From Podila epigama (taxonomy: Eukaryota > Mortierellomycota > Mortierellomycetes > Mortierellales > Mortierellaceae), in the NCBI GenBank assembly GCA_015679605.1, contig JAAAVE010000077.1, forward strand, positions 1 through 36,124: a stretch of DNA of 36,124 bases, written 5' to 3'. The notes beneath the pieces were generated by a model, which was given only the letters and a program-made list of their open reading frames with translations, searched no databases and was not told the origin of the DNA. Position numbers and translations under genes: made by a program. How positions within the stretch are numbered: position 1 is the stretch's first letter; the number at the start of each line of letters is the position of its first letter. This document shows positions 20,602 through 33,845 of the stretch, piece after piece.

Positions 20602-23600
20602 ATGGAGTATCCGTCGGATCCCCTTTCATGGGATGTGGAGACAACGGCTAGATGGCTCTCAGAAACCTTTGACCTCTCTGATGAGACGCGACTTCTTTTC
20701 ATTGGTACTAGCTTTTAATGGAGTGATTTACCCTTTTCTTTTTTGATGTTTGTTATTGTTGAATGTGGGGAAAAGCCATGCATGTGTCAAGAGTGAGGAG
20801 AACAGAGAGATTCCATGCACTTACAAGAGTAACTATCTTTTTGTATGTATGTATGTGTGTGTGGGATAACCCTTTTGATTAGAACACGAAGTGGACGGTG
20901 ATATTCTAGTAAACCATTTGAATGACGAAGTCCTCAAGACAGAGTTTGGCTTCAGGATATATGGCGTTCGTTGCAAGATGCTCAAGAGAATTAAGCTCCT
21001 CAAAGGTAACGGACAACATGAGCCTTTTCTTCCTGAATCAAAATAGGGAAATGTATCCCTGCGAGTACAAATCATAGCATGGATGAACAAAAAAGTCAAA
21101 CATAACAGGATCTAAATAGTCTCCGTTGCTTCATAGGTGGTATCATAGCACAGAGTGACCAAGGAACAAGAAGCACCTTTCATCCCTCACCAAGCATTTC
21201 CAGCACAGGTTCTCCTGCAATAAGTGGCCGTCTCGCTGGTCTGAACATAGGAGACTCTTCATTTTCATCACCGTTCACCTCGGAATCTCCTCTTCTTGGC
21301 GAGCATGGCCATGATGGTCATGAGTACACACGTTTGGATGAACAGGAGCCGTTGCAGATGCTCAAGCGCCCTATCCGACTAGCAGGAACAACGTTGTCAG
21401 AGGGACCAACAATGCAGAAGCATGTCGATTCAAAGTTACATCGTCAGCCTTTTGATAACACTCATGACCATCGTGTCCACGATCATGCTGATGATGGCAT
21501 CAGTCTTCATCTTGATAGCGGGAGGTCAAGTGACAATGAAATATCAAGTGATAGCGACTCTGGAGCTAGCACTTCAAGCATGGAGATTCCACTTTCGCTT
21601 CTCCGGCTGCGAACGAAAAAGCTTCTTCAACGTGAACCATCATTTCCTCCGTCTCATCCCTTGTCCACAGCCGTGGAGCCACAGCAACATATTGCGACAG
21701 GAACAGACATTTCTTCCGCGCCATCGTCTTCAGCACCAATATCTACCATAAAGAAGAGAATCGCCCCAACACTTGTTTCATCAACCCTGACGACCCTATC
21801 TGACACGATGTCAATGTCGTCGATTCATTCAAAGGGATCACCAGTAGAGTCACCGCAGGCAAACATCACCTCTATTCCTCGGACAGGCTCATCAAACTCA
21901 AGGAAGGCATCATCTGGAAATAATCATGGAATTGACATTCTTTCACGTTCCTCCAAAAGCCTAGGCGACACTCATTACCTCCCACACATGGGACACGCCT
22001 TGGCTGACATCTTTTACGGAAATGGTGGCGCATTGTTGAGTGATGAAAGCGACCCAGAGGACTGGTATTGGAGGCCAGCACTGACTGAGCAGAGATCAAC
22101 ATGTCCCGGCTATAAGAGAGTCGTGCAACAGAATCTCAAACGCATCTTTCGCAATCCGCCCATCCTTGACCTACCCGGCCATATCGTCTATAACCCCGTG
22201 AAACATGTACAGCAAAATGTGCCTGTCACAGTGGTGTCCAAATCAGAAAAGTCGCCAAGAGTCACTTCTTCAACGTGGAACAAAATGTTTCCAACCACAC
22301 CATCCATTCTCCGTGTCGAATTGACATCTGACGAAATGACCTCTTTCAATTTCAAGGCGGCCACAAAGGGATCCAACAACGCTCAAACAAGTATGACACA
22401 GCCGGAAGACGACTTTGTATATCCTGCGTACGGAGACTCTGATGCTTCGGCTTACAGCACGGATGAGGAACTCTACCGAGAGGTGGCCAAAGAAGAAAAC
22501 GAGACCCAGAAAAACACCAGCCGCAACACACAACCAAGGAGGCAGCCACTTGGGGCTGGCGATGTGGAGCAATTGGTCACACAGTACATTGCGGAGCGAA
22601 CAGAACGGTGGAACAAAATCGAGCGGCCCAAGATGCAGTGGAGTCGGGCCGAAATTCTTAAGCGCTTGCATACCCTGGGTAACATCCGCCAACAGATTCT
22701 CCAGCTGTCAACCAAGCGATTGCCACAACTTCGACAGGCAATGCTGGAGACATCCTACTATACCCGTGACGACGTCCTGCGCGCATGTAAAGCATTAGAC
22801 TTGTCTGTCGATCTCCTCTGCTCCAAAAAATGGGCGGTAGAGTTGCTCAACGGTCGTGGAACGGTCCCAGAATGGGAAATGGAACATGAGGAAGATACGC
22901 AAACGAGTAGTCTCCCTACACTGAAGCAAGCAGCCTTGCGCAAGCAGCCGAGGAGTCGGGATTCGTCCGAAGAAGCAGAAGAGCAAAGGCAACGTGAGAT
23001 GGACAAGGCGTTTATTGAGGATGATACTTCTTCGATGGATCTTTCATTTGGTCAAAGTCCTTCAAGAGAACGCAGTCCAAGTCCCGATGGCGACCCATAT
23101 GTGACAATGGATGGAATTGGTTCTCAAGAGATATTATCTGAATCTGAAAGTGACTCGGATGGCAAGACACAGACAGTAGGACGAACAAATGACAAGGACG
23201 GAACGAGATTGGTGTTAAAAGAAGTTGCTGTTGTTGTCCAACCAAGGGAAAGGGACAAAGATACTAGAGTCGAGGTGACCCACAGCACCGAAAAAAAGCG
23301 GCGGAAAAGACAAATGGCTAGGCGCACCAACCAGGCTGAGAGGAGTGCAAAGAAGCTCAAGGAGTTCTCCAATGCAGATGTCATTGTCATTGATGATGGA
23401 GACGATGACGGCGATGTCTCGATGACCTCTCCGTCCGAGGATGCAACTGTTCCAGCGTCCAATGCCGATCGGGTGATGCCCAAGGAGGAGCCTGCCGAGG
23501 ACCCCTTGTCGCGACCCGTATTGTCTGATGTGAAACCAAGAGATTGGTCAGCACGTCCAAGGTCGGTCAGTCCATCGCACAGTACTAGTCCTTCTCCACC

Positions 23601-26600
23601 AAAACCTAATCCACCCCTATCATCCTCGCCAAGGGAAGAGTCACCGCGGCCGTCGAAGCGTGAACGAAAGTCAAGGAGGGACGCAGCCAGGGACAAGGAT
23701 GATAATTCGTTGGCAACTTTCAAGAGCAAAGTGGAGGATAAAGAAGGCCGTCGTCGCCGAAACGAATTGAGTCACCCGAATTGGATGGATATTCTGGACT
23801 CGGACAATGTTGCCAGGCACCTCAGGGGGTATCGACGGTACCTAGGCGTTAGTGTTCCAAAGGACGTTCAAAGCCCTCTCCACTCTGCATACCAAGAGTA
23901 TGTGGAGTGGATTGAACTTGACGTGAGTTCCAATGTGTCTGTTTCAGAGTTTATTGCTTGGAAGCGTGCAGGACACTCGACCAAGGAATATAGGAGGCAG
24001 GCGATGGCGGCTCTCAAAGCGCTACAGGAACAAGAAGAGAAAGAACAACGAGAACAAAGAGAGCAAGAGCAACGAGAACAAAGAGAGAAGGAGACCGAGC
24101 CAGTGGAAGAAATGAGGCGGGAAAAGATGCGTCCAGGAAAGGAGCATCAAGATTCGAATGATGGAGACTCGCAACAATCATCGACGCCAATGACATTGAC
24201 AGGATCAATATCAACTAGCGGAGAACAGGGTGAGGCGCAAGGTATCGTTGATGACTCGGAAGAAGACGAAGTTTTATTGGAAGGTGTGTCGGACATACGT
24301 GTCAAGAGAAAGAGGAGGATACGTGCTGCGAAAAAGGAGGCAGACGAGGTGTTAAGACTTCGAAAGGATGCAGTCAAGAACGAGAGAGAACTTCAAAAGA
24401 GAATTAGAGACCAGGAACGGCGTAGCATGATCCAGACCTCCATGGATGCCCTTGAAGAAGATGACATTCTTATCAACTTGGGCCACAAAAAGACAGAAAA
24501 GGCCGTTGCCATTCCAAAGTTCCTAGCTGAGAAGCTCAAGCCTCATCAGATTGACGGGATCCGGTTCATGTGGAAGAATGTGGTCATGTTTGACAAAGGA
24601 TGTATCTTGGCGCATAGCATGGGTCTTGGAAAAACATTTCAGGTGATCTCTTTTATCTACATTCTGCTCCGCGAAATTCAGGCAGGCAACAAGGACATTC
24701 CCAAAAGGCTTCAGGTAACCGTTTGGTTATTCAATCTTCAATAACACAATTGAGATTAGTCTGTTTCAGGTCATCAAGTGTTTAATCCTGTAATCTTGCA
24801 TGATTTCTTTCTTTGATTTCTTAATAGGACGGCCGTGTTCTACTACTGCTGCCGCCCATTGTCTTGGATAACTGGCATTCAGAGTTTAAAAAGTGGATTC
24901 CTCCACAGCACTTGGATGTGGTCAACGTGCAACGCCTTCGTAAGAATTTAGTTTGCTTTTGGAGAACATATTCTATGAACATTGTTCGGTAATATGTTGC
25001 GGAATGACTGATCTCTACTATTGTTTTGGTTGTGTAGCTCCTGGAAGCAAGACTGTTGGCGAGCGTTTGATCTATCTAAAGGATTGGTTTTCAGAAGGCG
25101 GCGTCCTCCTTCTTAGTTATGACATGTTCCGGATACTCTGTACGCCACCAACTGCAGCTGCAGCGGACTATTCGGAGGAAGATATAAAACGAGTGCACAG
25201 CCTTCTTCTCGACCCAGGTGCGTCCATCACCATTGCTGACGAGGGCCATACCATCAAGAATGTAGCTGTAAGTATGACATGGTATAATACGAAGTGAAGG
25301 TAATGGTTGAATGAGCTAAATGACAATGTTTCTTACCCACTGTATTATGCGATTGTTATATTAGGCCAGGATTTCAGTTGTTGCCAGCAAGATTAAAACA
25401 ACCTCTCGGATAATTTTAACCGGCTACCCACTACAGAACAGACTGGAGGAATATTGGTGCATGGTGGATTTCGTACGACCTGACTACTTGGGTGATATCA
25501 ACACATTCAAGCACAACTACATCTATCCAATCTCTGTTGGCTTATACCCGGACAGCACAAGCGGCGAAAAGAAGGTACATTCAACTTAATTGCTTGTACA
25601 GCCTTCATAATGTATTCTCGTCGTACTTGCTCAACAATAAGAATGTCTGCCTTGGTTCTACTGATTCTACTACAGGTTGCTGCAAAGAAACTCAAGGTCC
25701 TCACAGAGCTGATAAAGCACTTTGTTATGAGGTACAGTTCTCATGGTCTCCCACTTTATTGTTGTTTTCAAGAATGTGTGTGAGATTCGTATGGTTATTC
25801 GTGGTGTTGACACGGTGGGTTTTATTCTTCTTCATGACTAATGTCTTTATGGATGCTGCTTCTGGGACAACAGAAAGGATCAATCTGTTCTGCGAGCGAC
25901 ACTTCCGAAAAAGATCGAATTTGTTATTTCTTGCAAACTCTCCCAGATGCAGTACATGCTCTACACAGTGAGTGCCATTGTCATCGTCAACCGATCATGT
26001 GTGCGTTTTATACTCGAGCTTTAATCTTAAAATCCTTTTTTTAACTGTGTGCGTATAGAATTATCTGCAAGTTATCGATAGTGGACCATTTCGGATTCTT
26101 GCCAGTCATCAAGTCTTAACCGTCCTCTGTAACCACCCGGCTGTCCTCAAGGTATGTCGTATCCAAGACGCACTACCTGATTGCTTGAACGAGTGTACTG
26201 ATATATGGCGAAAAATCGTATGTTTTTTAGAGTGCACTTCCGGTGGAGAAAGAGAAATTGCGATCCCAAGTGATGTCAGCCCAAGAGCCTATTCCTGGGA
26301 ACCCGGCGCTTTCCTCGACGGGCTCCGTTGGCATGAATTCTGCACCCCAATCGTCTTTGGCATTCACCGGGAACAATGCCACGTCTGCCATTAGCTTGGA
26401 CAGTGATGACGAACAGGATACTCAGGAAGTCAGCCAGGCATTAAGGTAAGGTTCACCTTAACTGTTCAAATTTGTTTTGACCCCTCTATGCACATTATCT
26501 AACGTATTTATTGGGTAAAAAAATCTAGCCAAAACGCCGAGGTCATCAAGGATGACTGGAATGCTATTATGGGCAAGAAGAGTAAGTCGACTTGATTTTA

Positions 26601-28456
26601 GATGTTTTGAGAATTTACGAGAATGAAGTACTGACCTTTACTTTTGTTTTATTTCCTTCATGGATATGGCTTTTCCTCTCTGATTAAAGATGTGACCGAT
26701 ATCAGCAACAGCTACAAGATGAAGCTGATGGTCGATATTGTAGTCGCTAGCAAGAATGTTAATGAAAAAGTCCTGGTCTTTTCTCGAAGTATTCCCACCC
26801 TTGGTAAGTTTTTACAATCATTGGAGATTGCAATGGGTAAAAATTGGTAAAAAATCGCAGATGTTTGACTTACTCAACTGAAATTCTTTTATAGATTATG
26901 CCGAATTCATCTTGAAGGAGCGTGGTCTCCGTTTTCTAAGAATGGATGGCGCGACCCCAGTCATGGTATGCTTGCACTGGTCTGATGTGTCATTAAGGGA
27001 GCATAGTCTTCGTTTCTCCACTCTCTGAACTAACAACTTTCCTTCTTGCATATTCTCTTTCATACATGAAAAGCTCCGGCAAGGCATGATCAACCATTTC
27101 AATGAAAAAGAATACGATCTCTTTTTGATTTCATCTGGTGTAAGTGTATAATTCACATATAATGGATGGGGAATATGAGATATAGTCTTATGATCTTTAA
27201 AGCACCAGAACGAGCGCACTCACAAGTTCAAATGGTTTATTGAAACTATGAATTTCGTTACACTAGTCCGGGTCGCAAGGTATCAACTTGGTTTCTGCCA
27301 GCCGTGTGATCATCCTCGACGTGGGCTGGAACCCGTCGATCGATGAGCAGGCAGTTGCGCGCGCTTTCCGATATGGTCAAACACGCAAGGTTTATGTGTA
27401 CCGTCTCCAAACGTATGGGACGTTTGAAAGCAAGGTCTACCGTGGCAACTTGGCGAAACTGAGTTTGGCGAACCGCGTGGTGGATAAGAAGAACATGGTC
27501 AAGAACTTTACCAAGCAGGAACTGAAAAAGTATCTCGAACCACCTCCAAAGGTCAATCCTATGTGGGCGACACCTGATAATGAAGAGGCGCTCTTTCGTC
27601 AACCGGACCTGAATGACCCTGTTCTCCGAGCCGTTGTTGAACAGTATGTCTATATTGTTCTTTTGTGCTTTATTTCCCTTTCCAAACTGAAGCAAGTTGG
27701 GGTTGACGAGATCATGCACTCACTTTTCTTTGTTTCCTTCTCTCTTGATCATGGATGGACCATATAAATAGAAATAGGGATTGTATCACAGGGATTACTC
27801 CATTGCACGAGCTCATTAAGGAAGAAGACTCAGATCTGACTGAAGCCGACCTCTTAGATATCGACAAGATGATCAATGAGGAGAAGGTGCGCATTCATAC
27901 AAAGTCTGGTCAAGCACCATCGCAGCCAATTGGCACCACGCCGTTGCAACAGTCAGCCACGACTCAACCACTGGAAGGAACATTCCTCTCCAACCCTGTG
28001 ATTCTCTCTGATGCGTTGGCTCATCTTGTACCCACGACCGCAACTGCAGACACCATTAGACAGGGTCAGTCTCAGCCACGGTTGTCGATACCCAATTTGC
28101 AGGAATCAGGGACTCAATCATCGCTCACTGCATCAAATGACAGTACCCCCGCGCAAGGTAGCGACATGTCACTTCCGATTGACTTGGACCCCATATCGCC
28201 CCCACTCGTGGGGTCCATGTTGGACTTGCCCGAAATCCCGCCCATTATAGAGAGCTATCCGTTTCCGAACGTAAACTCTCAAACACCAGCGCCAGCTGCT
28301 CCAACCGAAGTGGTTAGTACCAGCAGCAGTGGTCATGGAACCAGCAGTGGCAGTAGCAATGGGCTTTTGTTGGATCCTATCGAGCAAGAGCGAAGGGCCG
28401 CTCAGTCGCAATTGCGTGCACTCATGAAGGATTTTACAAAGAGCCATTTTCTCTGA
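20602..28456 (+). CDS. SAM-domain Snf2-family ATPase of the ARIP4/ATRX (Rad54-like) group
   Basis: Sixteen exons: 20602-20704, 20883-21005, 21137-24714, 24828-24939, 25038-25267, 25365-25574, 25676-25731, 25874-25967, 26059-26151, 26231-26445, 26529-26581, 26690-26803, 26895-26965, 27074-27139, 27267-27643, 27772-28456; 2059 residues, all phases consistent. A SAM domain (about 5-76) is followed by a long Ser-rich and acidic region with two better-conserved-looking stretches (about 600-650 and 950-1030) and a Glu/Arg/Gln coiled-coil-like run. The ATPase core begins near 1210: LAHSMGLGKT (Walker A, about 1234), ADEGHTIKN (DEGH box, about 1371), TGYPLQN, then LRFLRMDG, GSGSQGINL, DVGWNPSIDEQAVARAFRYGQT (motifs V-VI, about 1715-1742). 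The Tyr in TGYPLQN and the DEGH box fit ARIP4 better than Rad54. Predicted nuclear, ATP-driven remodelling of protein-DNA contacts. AATAAA lies at 28505. Confidence 0.92.
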
Positions 28457-28667
28457 TTCTATGCATGATTATATTGTATCAAGTTATCGCTTCAGAAAGA
28501 GAAAAATAAATAGTTCTCATCGCTTTGCCATTTTCATCTTTTTTTGTTCATTTCCTTTCTGTTTTCTCGTTTGGTTTGTATCTTTTGGTATTCTAGATGG
28601 CGTGGGGGTATGAAGTCGTGGTAAAAAACAAGACATTATCTTAATGTAAAAAAATGTGTAGACGAGG
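28457..28667. other. Short intergenic stretch between the Snf2 gene and the deaminase remnant
   Basis: It holds the Snf2 3' flank and T-rich sequence. It is too short to contain the missing C-terminal part of guanine deaminase, and no trace of that part was seen. Confidence 0.5.
28505..28510 (+). terminator. Poly(A) signal of the Snf2 gene
   Basis: AATAAA 49 nt after the stop codon at 28454-28456. Confidence 0.55.
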
Positions 28668-29324
28668 ACAAATTCAATAAAGGCCCGCGTATCGGCAAGA
28701 GAGGACTCTGTGGTCTCGACAAGTCGGGAGAATTTTGATTCATGTTGACTTTGCCGACATAGGCACGTTGTACTTGCTCGCGGATGATATGGACGAGCTC
28801 CTTGGTCGCCTCGAGGTGGATAGTCGCAAACCAGAATGCAGCTGTGGTGCCATTACGTAAGGACCCGCGCGACAGACTTTGTGTACACTCGTCGTGTATG
28901 ATCCACATCTTGGAACTCGCTCTCGTAAGGGAACGTCAAGGTATCGAGCCATTGAAGCAATGGGATGTCATGGCCATTGCCACAATAGGAATATTGTGGT
29001 GCATGCATGTGAATATACGAATTTTCACAAAATAGTTTTTAGTTTTCATTCAACATAGGCATATCATTGGGTGTATGAAATATACGAGGGAAAAGGGCTT
29101 ACGATGTGGGTATCGGGATAAGGAACTGGCTCTCTGTGAAGATGTAGACGTTGTCTTGCTTGATATCCTTTGTCAACAAGAAATGTTTGAACGCATCGGG
29201 GCTCACATTGTGCTCGAGATGAAATTGTGTTGCCCAAAGTATCGACGACAATAAGACCCTGACGAATGTATTCGATTTCGTCGAGGGAGAGTGAGTGGAT
29301 CAAGGTGCCGTAAAAGACCTTGTC
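28668..29324 (-). pseudogene. Decayed, 3'-truncated guanine deaminase
   Basis: Reading the minus strand from 29324, successive pieces of guanine deaminase appear in different frames: DKVFYGTLIHSLSLDEIE, LEHNVSPDAFKHFLLTKD, DTHI, then HAPQYSYCGNGHDIPLLQWL, TFPYESEFQDVDH, NGTTAAFWFATIHLEATKEL, QRAYVGKVNMNQNSPD and VETTESSLADTRAFIEFV. Guanine deaminase converts guanine to xanthine with a zinc bound by the HxH after DT. Lesions: frameshift near 29216-29225; the PGFI residues expected before DTHI missing, with loss of frame, near 29115; the intron acceptor before HAPQY lost (CATG where CAG is expected, about 29006-29009); an extra A near 28858; another shift near 28721. Nothing matching the C-terminal half follows. 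No functional enzyme can be made. Confidence 0.85.
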
Positions 29325-30171
29325 AATAGGTGCAGTCGAAGTTGGTATTTGGAAATGGAGAGGGATGAATGAACGAATGAACCTTTTTTCAAAGCAATAA
29401 AAAACAAAAAAAAAAAGTTCTCACGAGGGACAAGGGGTTTTGAGTGAGTGCAATTGACGCGACGCGACGCGACACGACGCGACACCATTCAACAGAGCAC
29501 AGATGCGCCACAAGGATGACTGGTGGAAGGCGATGCAAATATAGAGCTTTGTTTTAACCATGGCCGACATGCGCTCTTTCTCAATACACTACTAACAGCA
29601 CTGCTGAGACTGACTGACTATACCACGCACATCCACACACACAAACACACACACACACAAACAAGAGTTTGAAGACTTCTTTTCTGATTGGAGGGCCCTT
29701 CTCACAAAAAAAAAAAGGCCCCTTCGTTGGTTCGGCCACGTTGTCAGCGTAACCCTTAATTAGATTGACCCTCTCCACAGCCGCCAAACCTTAAATTTTT
29801 TTTTTCTGTTTCGTTGTCCATTTTTGGGTCAATTTTATTCTTTTTATTCTTTTTATTCTTGGCTTCATCATTACATCTCATCGCACATTCCATTGGGTTC
29901 TTTTGCTTGGGAAGAAACAGCAACACATCATTTCACGCTGTCTTTCTTGCTCTCATTTCTCCATCCCATAACACCGACAACAGTCTCTATACACACACAT
30001 TCACATATCTATACAGCCAGTATTACGGAGAAAAACATTTTCAACAAAGGGGGGGTCATTGAACACTGAAAGAAGTAAAGGAAAAACACACATATACATA
30101 CACACACACAAACACACATTACAAGCACAATTTTGAAGCCAGAGTCTTGGGTCAAAAAGACATACATCCAT
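29325..30171. other. Intergenic: repeats and likely leader of the IPT transcription factor
   Basis: A GACGC pentanucleotide tandem lies at about 29456-29484, a CA-rich microsatellite at about 29625-29665, A runs at 29408 and 29707, TTTTTATTC repeats at about 29838-29862 and another CA tract at about 30088-30118. The pyrimidine-rich 29830-30000 segment looks like the leaders seen elsewhere in this window. A guanine deaminase first exon may begin at ATG 29488 on the minus strand, but its short peptide was not recognised. Confidence 0.4.
29456..29484 (+). repeat. GACGC pentanucleotide tandem repeat
   Basis: Five to six units of GACGC with one GACAC variant, just upstream (on the minus strand) of the deaminase remnant. 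Confidence 0.65.
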
Positions 30172-30188
30172 ATGACCATCAGGGAAGG
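30172..30188 (+). CDS. Candidate first coding exon of the IPT transcription factor
   Basis: ATG at 30172 opens 17 nt followed by GTATGT. Its phase joins 30807 without a stop, giving MTIREG-LQIEISGIP. The implied intron of 618 nt is long for this window, and other upstream exons could serve. Listed only as the best candidate. Confidence 0.25.
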
Positions 30189-30806
30189 GTATGTTGTTCT
30201 TGCCTCTTATCCTTATTCCATTTGGCTCAGGAATTACAGCGGACTCCACTTTGTTGCAGGATCCAATGGAGGATTAATGTGTCAAATAAACCAAAAGACA
30301 AACACTTCAATCTGATCTTGAGAGCACTTGAGCATGAATTCACCTTGGCGCCATTCAAACGGATTTCAACTGGATGACAGGCTATCAGTTTGAAGTTGTC
30401 TGCAAATACAAGTTCAGCATCAGGATGAAGTGTCATCATGAGACGTAAATGTCAACTTCTCTAAACATGTCTGCATGTACAGACATCCACTTGCGCAACA
30501 AGCACAAACTAGCCGGACCTCCTTGGGACAGTTTGCCGAAAATGTTTATCGACAAAAAAAAAAAACCTCCTGGGCAATGTTCTCGTCAACATCCACACCT
30601 TCTTTTTATGCGTGGCAGTCATGCTCTTGTCCCCTTGGCATCCTTTTTTTTTGCTTGCTGAATCGCTTGCAGAACCACCTGCTGAACCACCTGCAGAAAT
30701 TATCTACCAGTCGATTGTTCTTTAAAAGAACCCTCGGAAACTCTATACTCATCTCACCATCTTTTTCTCAATTCTTTTTATGAATACATGTTGTTCCTGT
30801 CAATAG

Positions 30807-33800
30807 TCTCCAGATCGAGATTTCTGGCATCCCGGCCGAGAATGGCAAATGCAGGGTTGAGACACAGCTCAAAATCGCCCTCCATTTGAAAGATGCCCAA
30901 GGCGCAACCGTCAAAACCTGGAAACAACTCCGGTTACCACATGCATTTATTGCCAAAGAAAAACATCGCATGGAAAAGTTCAGTGGTACGGGAACATGAC
31001 AAACATGTTTTTTCTTTTCTTTTTGTACTACATGGAAGGAAAATGCGAATATCGACACAGAATTGTAACATAATCCATTTTCTCTGTTACTGTTTCTATC
31101 ATCTTTGGTAATTCTCTTAGGTCGGGACAAGGGTCTTCAGGAAACAGAGATTTTAACATTGGATGCAAGGCTCGTCTGTGATCATGACATGACCAAGATC
31201 CTAGAGACTTGCGACAATTGCATTGGACGAGAACGGAAGCGCGCACATCGACGAAAAGAAGCACAGAAACTGCCAGGACCACTCACATCGATACCCGTAT
31301 TCGGCGCAGTAGGCGCCAAGAGTGGACAGAGCTCAGCCGCTAATGGCAGTGATTCTGTCCCACCCACGCCCACTGACCCAGAGGAGTATCTAGCGTGGGA
31401 AAAGAGCAGGATCATGGTATTTAGCAGCACAGAATACGTCGACATTTCTGAAGGTCAATGTCTGCTCCCTACGAGAATCACATGTTACTGTCGACATCAC
31501 AACGAGAAGGTCGGCTTTCGGTATGTTGTCTTTTTTTTAATTTTCTTGTCCCGTTTTTTAGTCGATTGTGTTTTTGGGTGCCAACAACAAGAAGGATGGA
31601 CCAGAGACATATGAGAGTGACCAGCGGACTTTATCGTGTGGATTCTCTGTGTGTACTTTAAAAATCCACCTCAGTGGCGACATTACCAACGTTCGGAATG
31701 GATTATGGCGACTGACTACTCACTCTGGTGGCAAAAAAAAAACGACAAAAAATCAAACGGAAATGATGGATGCGGCCTTGGGAATAACATGAGCAACTCT
31801 TCAGAGCATTGGATACGAACCGCGACAATATCAACAAACATGCAATATCCTGTAAATCGATGTCATGGCCAAGGCGACCAATTTTCAGCTGATAGCGAGA
31901 AAAAAATAGTAGCTTCTTGGCAAGCATAGGGAAGCACATGTCAAGCAAGGGTTCTCCTTTATTTCTTTTTGTTTATGTTGCTCATGTTGCTTTCCCCCCT
32001 CTCTCCATTCCTATTTGCTGCCCTCTCCTTGTCCACCCGCTTCTTCTGGATATTAGAATTCAATTTACTGCTCGCGACTCGACAGGAGCTGTATTAACGA
32101 CAGTCTTGACCAACCCTGTTATGATGATGGACGACCACAAGTCAGGAAAGAAGGCTGCACCCGCCACAACCAAGACGCCAGGATCGAATCTATCAGCAGT
32201 ACGAGCGGGCTCTGCCGATAGACACTCAGCACTTGTCCCACCATCACTAGTACCGTCCACTTCAAAAGACGCACAGTCATCTTCAGAGCACGCCACTCAT
32301 GAACATTCAAAAGAGGAGACCCGACATGAACACGATATGGAAATGGATCTCGAGTCTGGGCAGTCTGGTCAGGACAGTCATGTACATCACATTTCAGAAA
32401 ACAAGATCAAGCTCGAGGATGTTGAGGACCAAGACCAGGACGAGGATGAGGACGAGTTCTTGTCGGGGGATGTACTATCAGCGCTCGGTACAGGAGGAAG
32501 CCGGATGGGAGGCAAACGGAGGGTGACTGAGGATGCCTTGATGGAGGATGTTCAAATGCATTCACCCACCGATGCTCTCAGAGGCCCGTTTCGCCGGAAA
32601 ACGAGCCACGATGTCTCGTCCGTCCCTATGAGCAGTTCTCCCTTTTCATCTTCATTTAATGGACCACAAATGAGTGGCCTGTCGACAACAGCATCGCCCT
32701 TTATGCCGGGGTCACCGTTTGCTCAGGATGACAACCACAATTCATTCTCACCATCATTCTCTCAGGCGCTTGCAGGCACAGGGAGTATGTTGAACAGAAG
32801 CACGATGGACATGTACATGAACCACATTGATTCGACCTCACTGCACGCACGGAATGGATCTATTCACCAAGATGAAAAGGATATTGAGCATGAGCGGTTA
32901 CAAGCAGAATCAGCGTCCATGATGGAGAGCTTCACGACGTTGGATGAATCCATGTCGTCTCCTTCCGATGCTTTTCAAGCTTCCTCAGCTCTCTTGCCAA
33001 ACTCTGATCAATCTCTACAGAAGCAGGAAGCGACAGCAGAGACCACCAATGCAGTAGTAACCTCCGGTAGTGACGCGTTCTCGATTTCCACACCAATCTT
33101 CTCGCATGATACGCAGACATTTTCATCTGTGGATGGAGTATCTGTCTCACAGTCACCACAACCTTCATCCTTTACCAATCCAGAAATCTATCCATCACCG
33201 TTCACGGCGACATTTTCATCGCCTATGAATGGTATTGCATCATCTAGCATGACCATTGCCTCTGCAATGTCATCCAGCTTTTTGGACGCCTCACAGATGC
33301 AAGAATTTCAAAATTTCAAGCGTCAGAGTATTGCTCAAAAACAACAGCAGGCACAACTTTTGTCTCAACTTCAGCAAGGTCTGCAGCAATTTCAACAAAA
33401 ACCTGTTGACGCATCACCTGTACCATGGACGACAGCTTCTCCCATCACGAATAAGGACCCTCTGCAAAATATGAAGACTGCCATGGCACAGACAACCAGT
33501 CCAGCGTCAAGCGCATTCCTGCCTACTTTATCAATGGCTGAAGCGACATCCTCTTCAACTGCAGTTGACTCGGCATCTCAAACTCAAAGTCAAACTGCCA
33601 CAGCAACAACCAACGCATCGCAGACCACAGGATCGGATACAAGCCTCGGACCCAAGAAGAGAGGAAGACCACGTAAGGCGGCAGTAGTAACGCAGTCTGA
33701 GGCGAATTCACCAGTCATGTCCACGACAGCATCCATTCCTAACCTTTCCCCGTCACCGCATTTAAGCTTTATCTCTGATATCTCTTCGGCCACATCAGCT

Positions 33801-33810
33801 TCATCAGTGT

Positions 33811-33845
<35 letters not shown>

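Noticed and set aside
30449-30783. Plus-strand frames just upstream of the first clear IPT-factor exon as its N-terminus
   Set aside because: They hit stops before 30807, lack a donor site in the right phase, and show no Spt23/Mga2 similarity.
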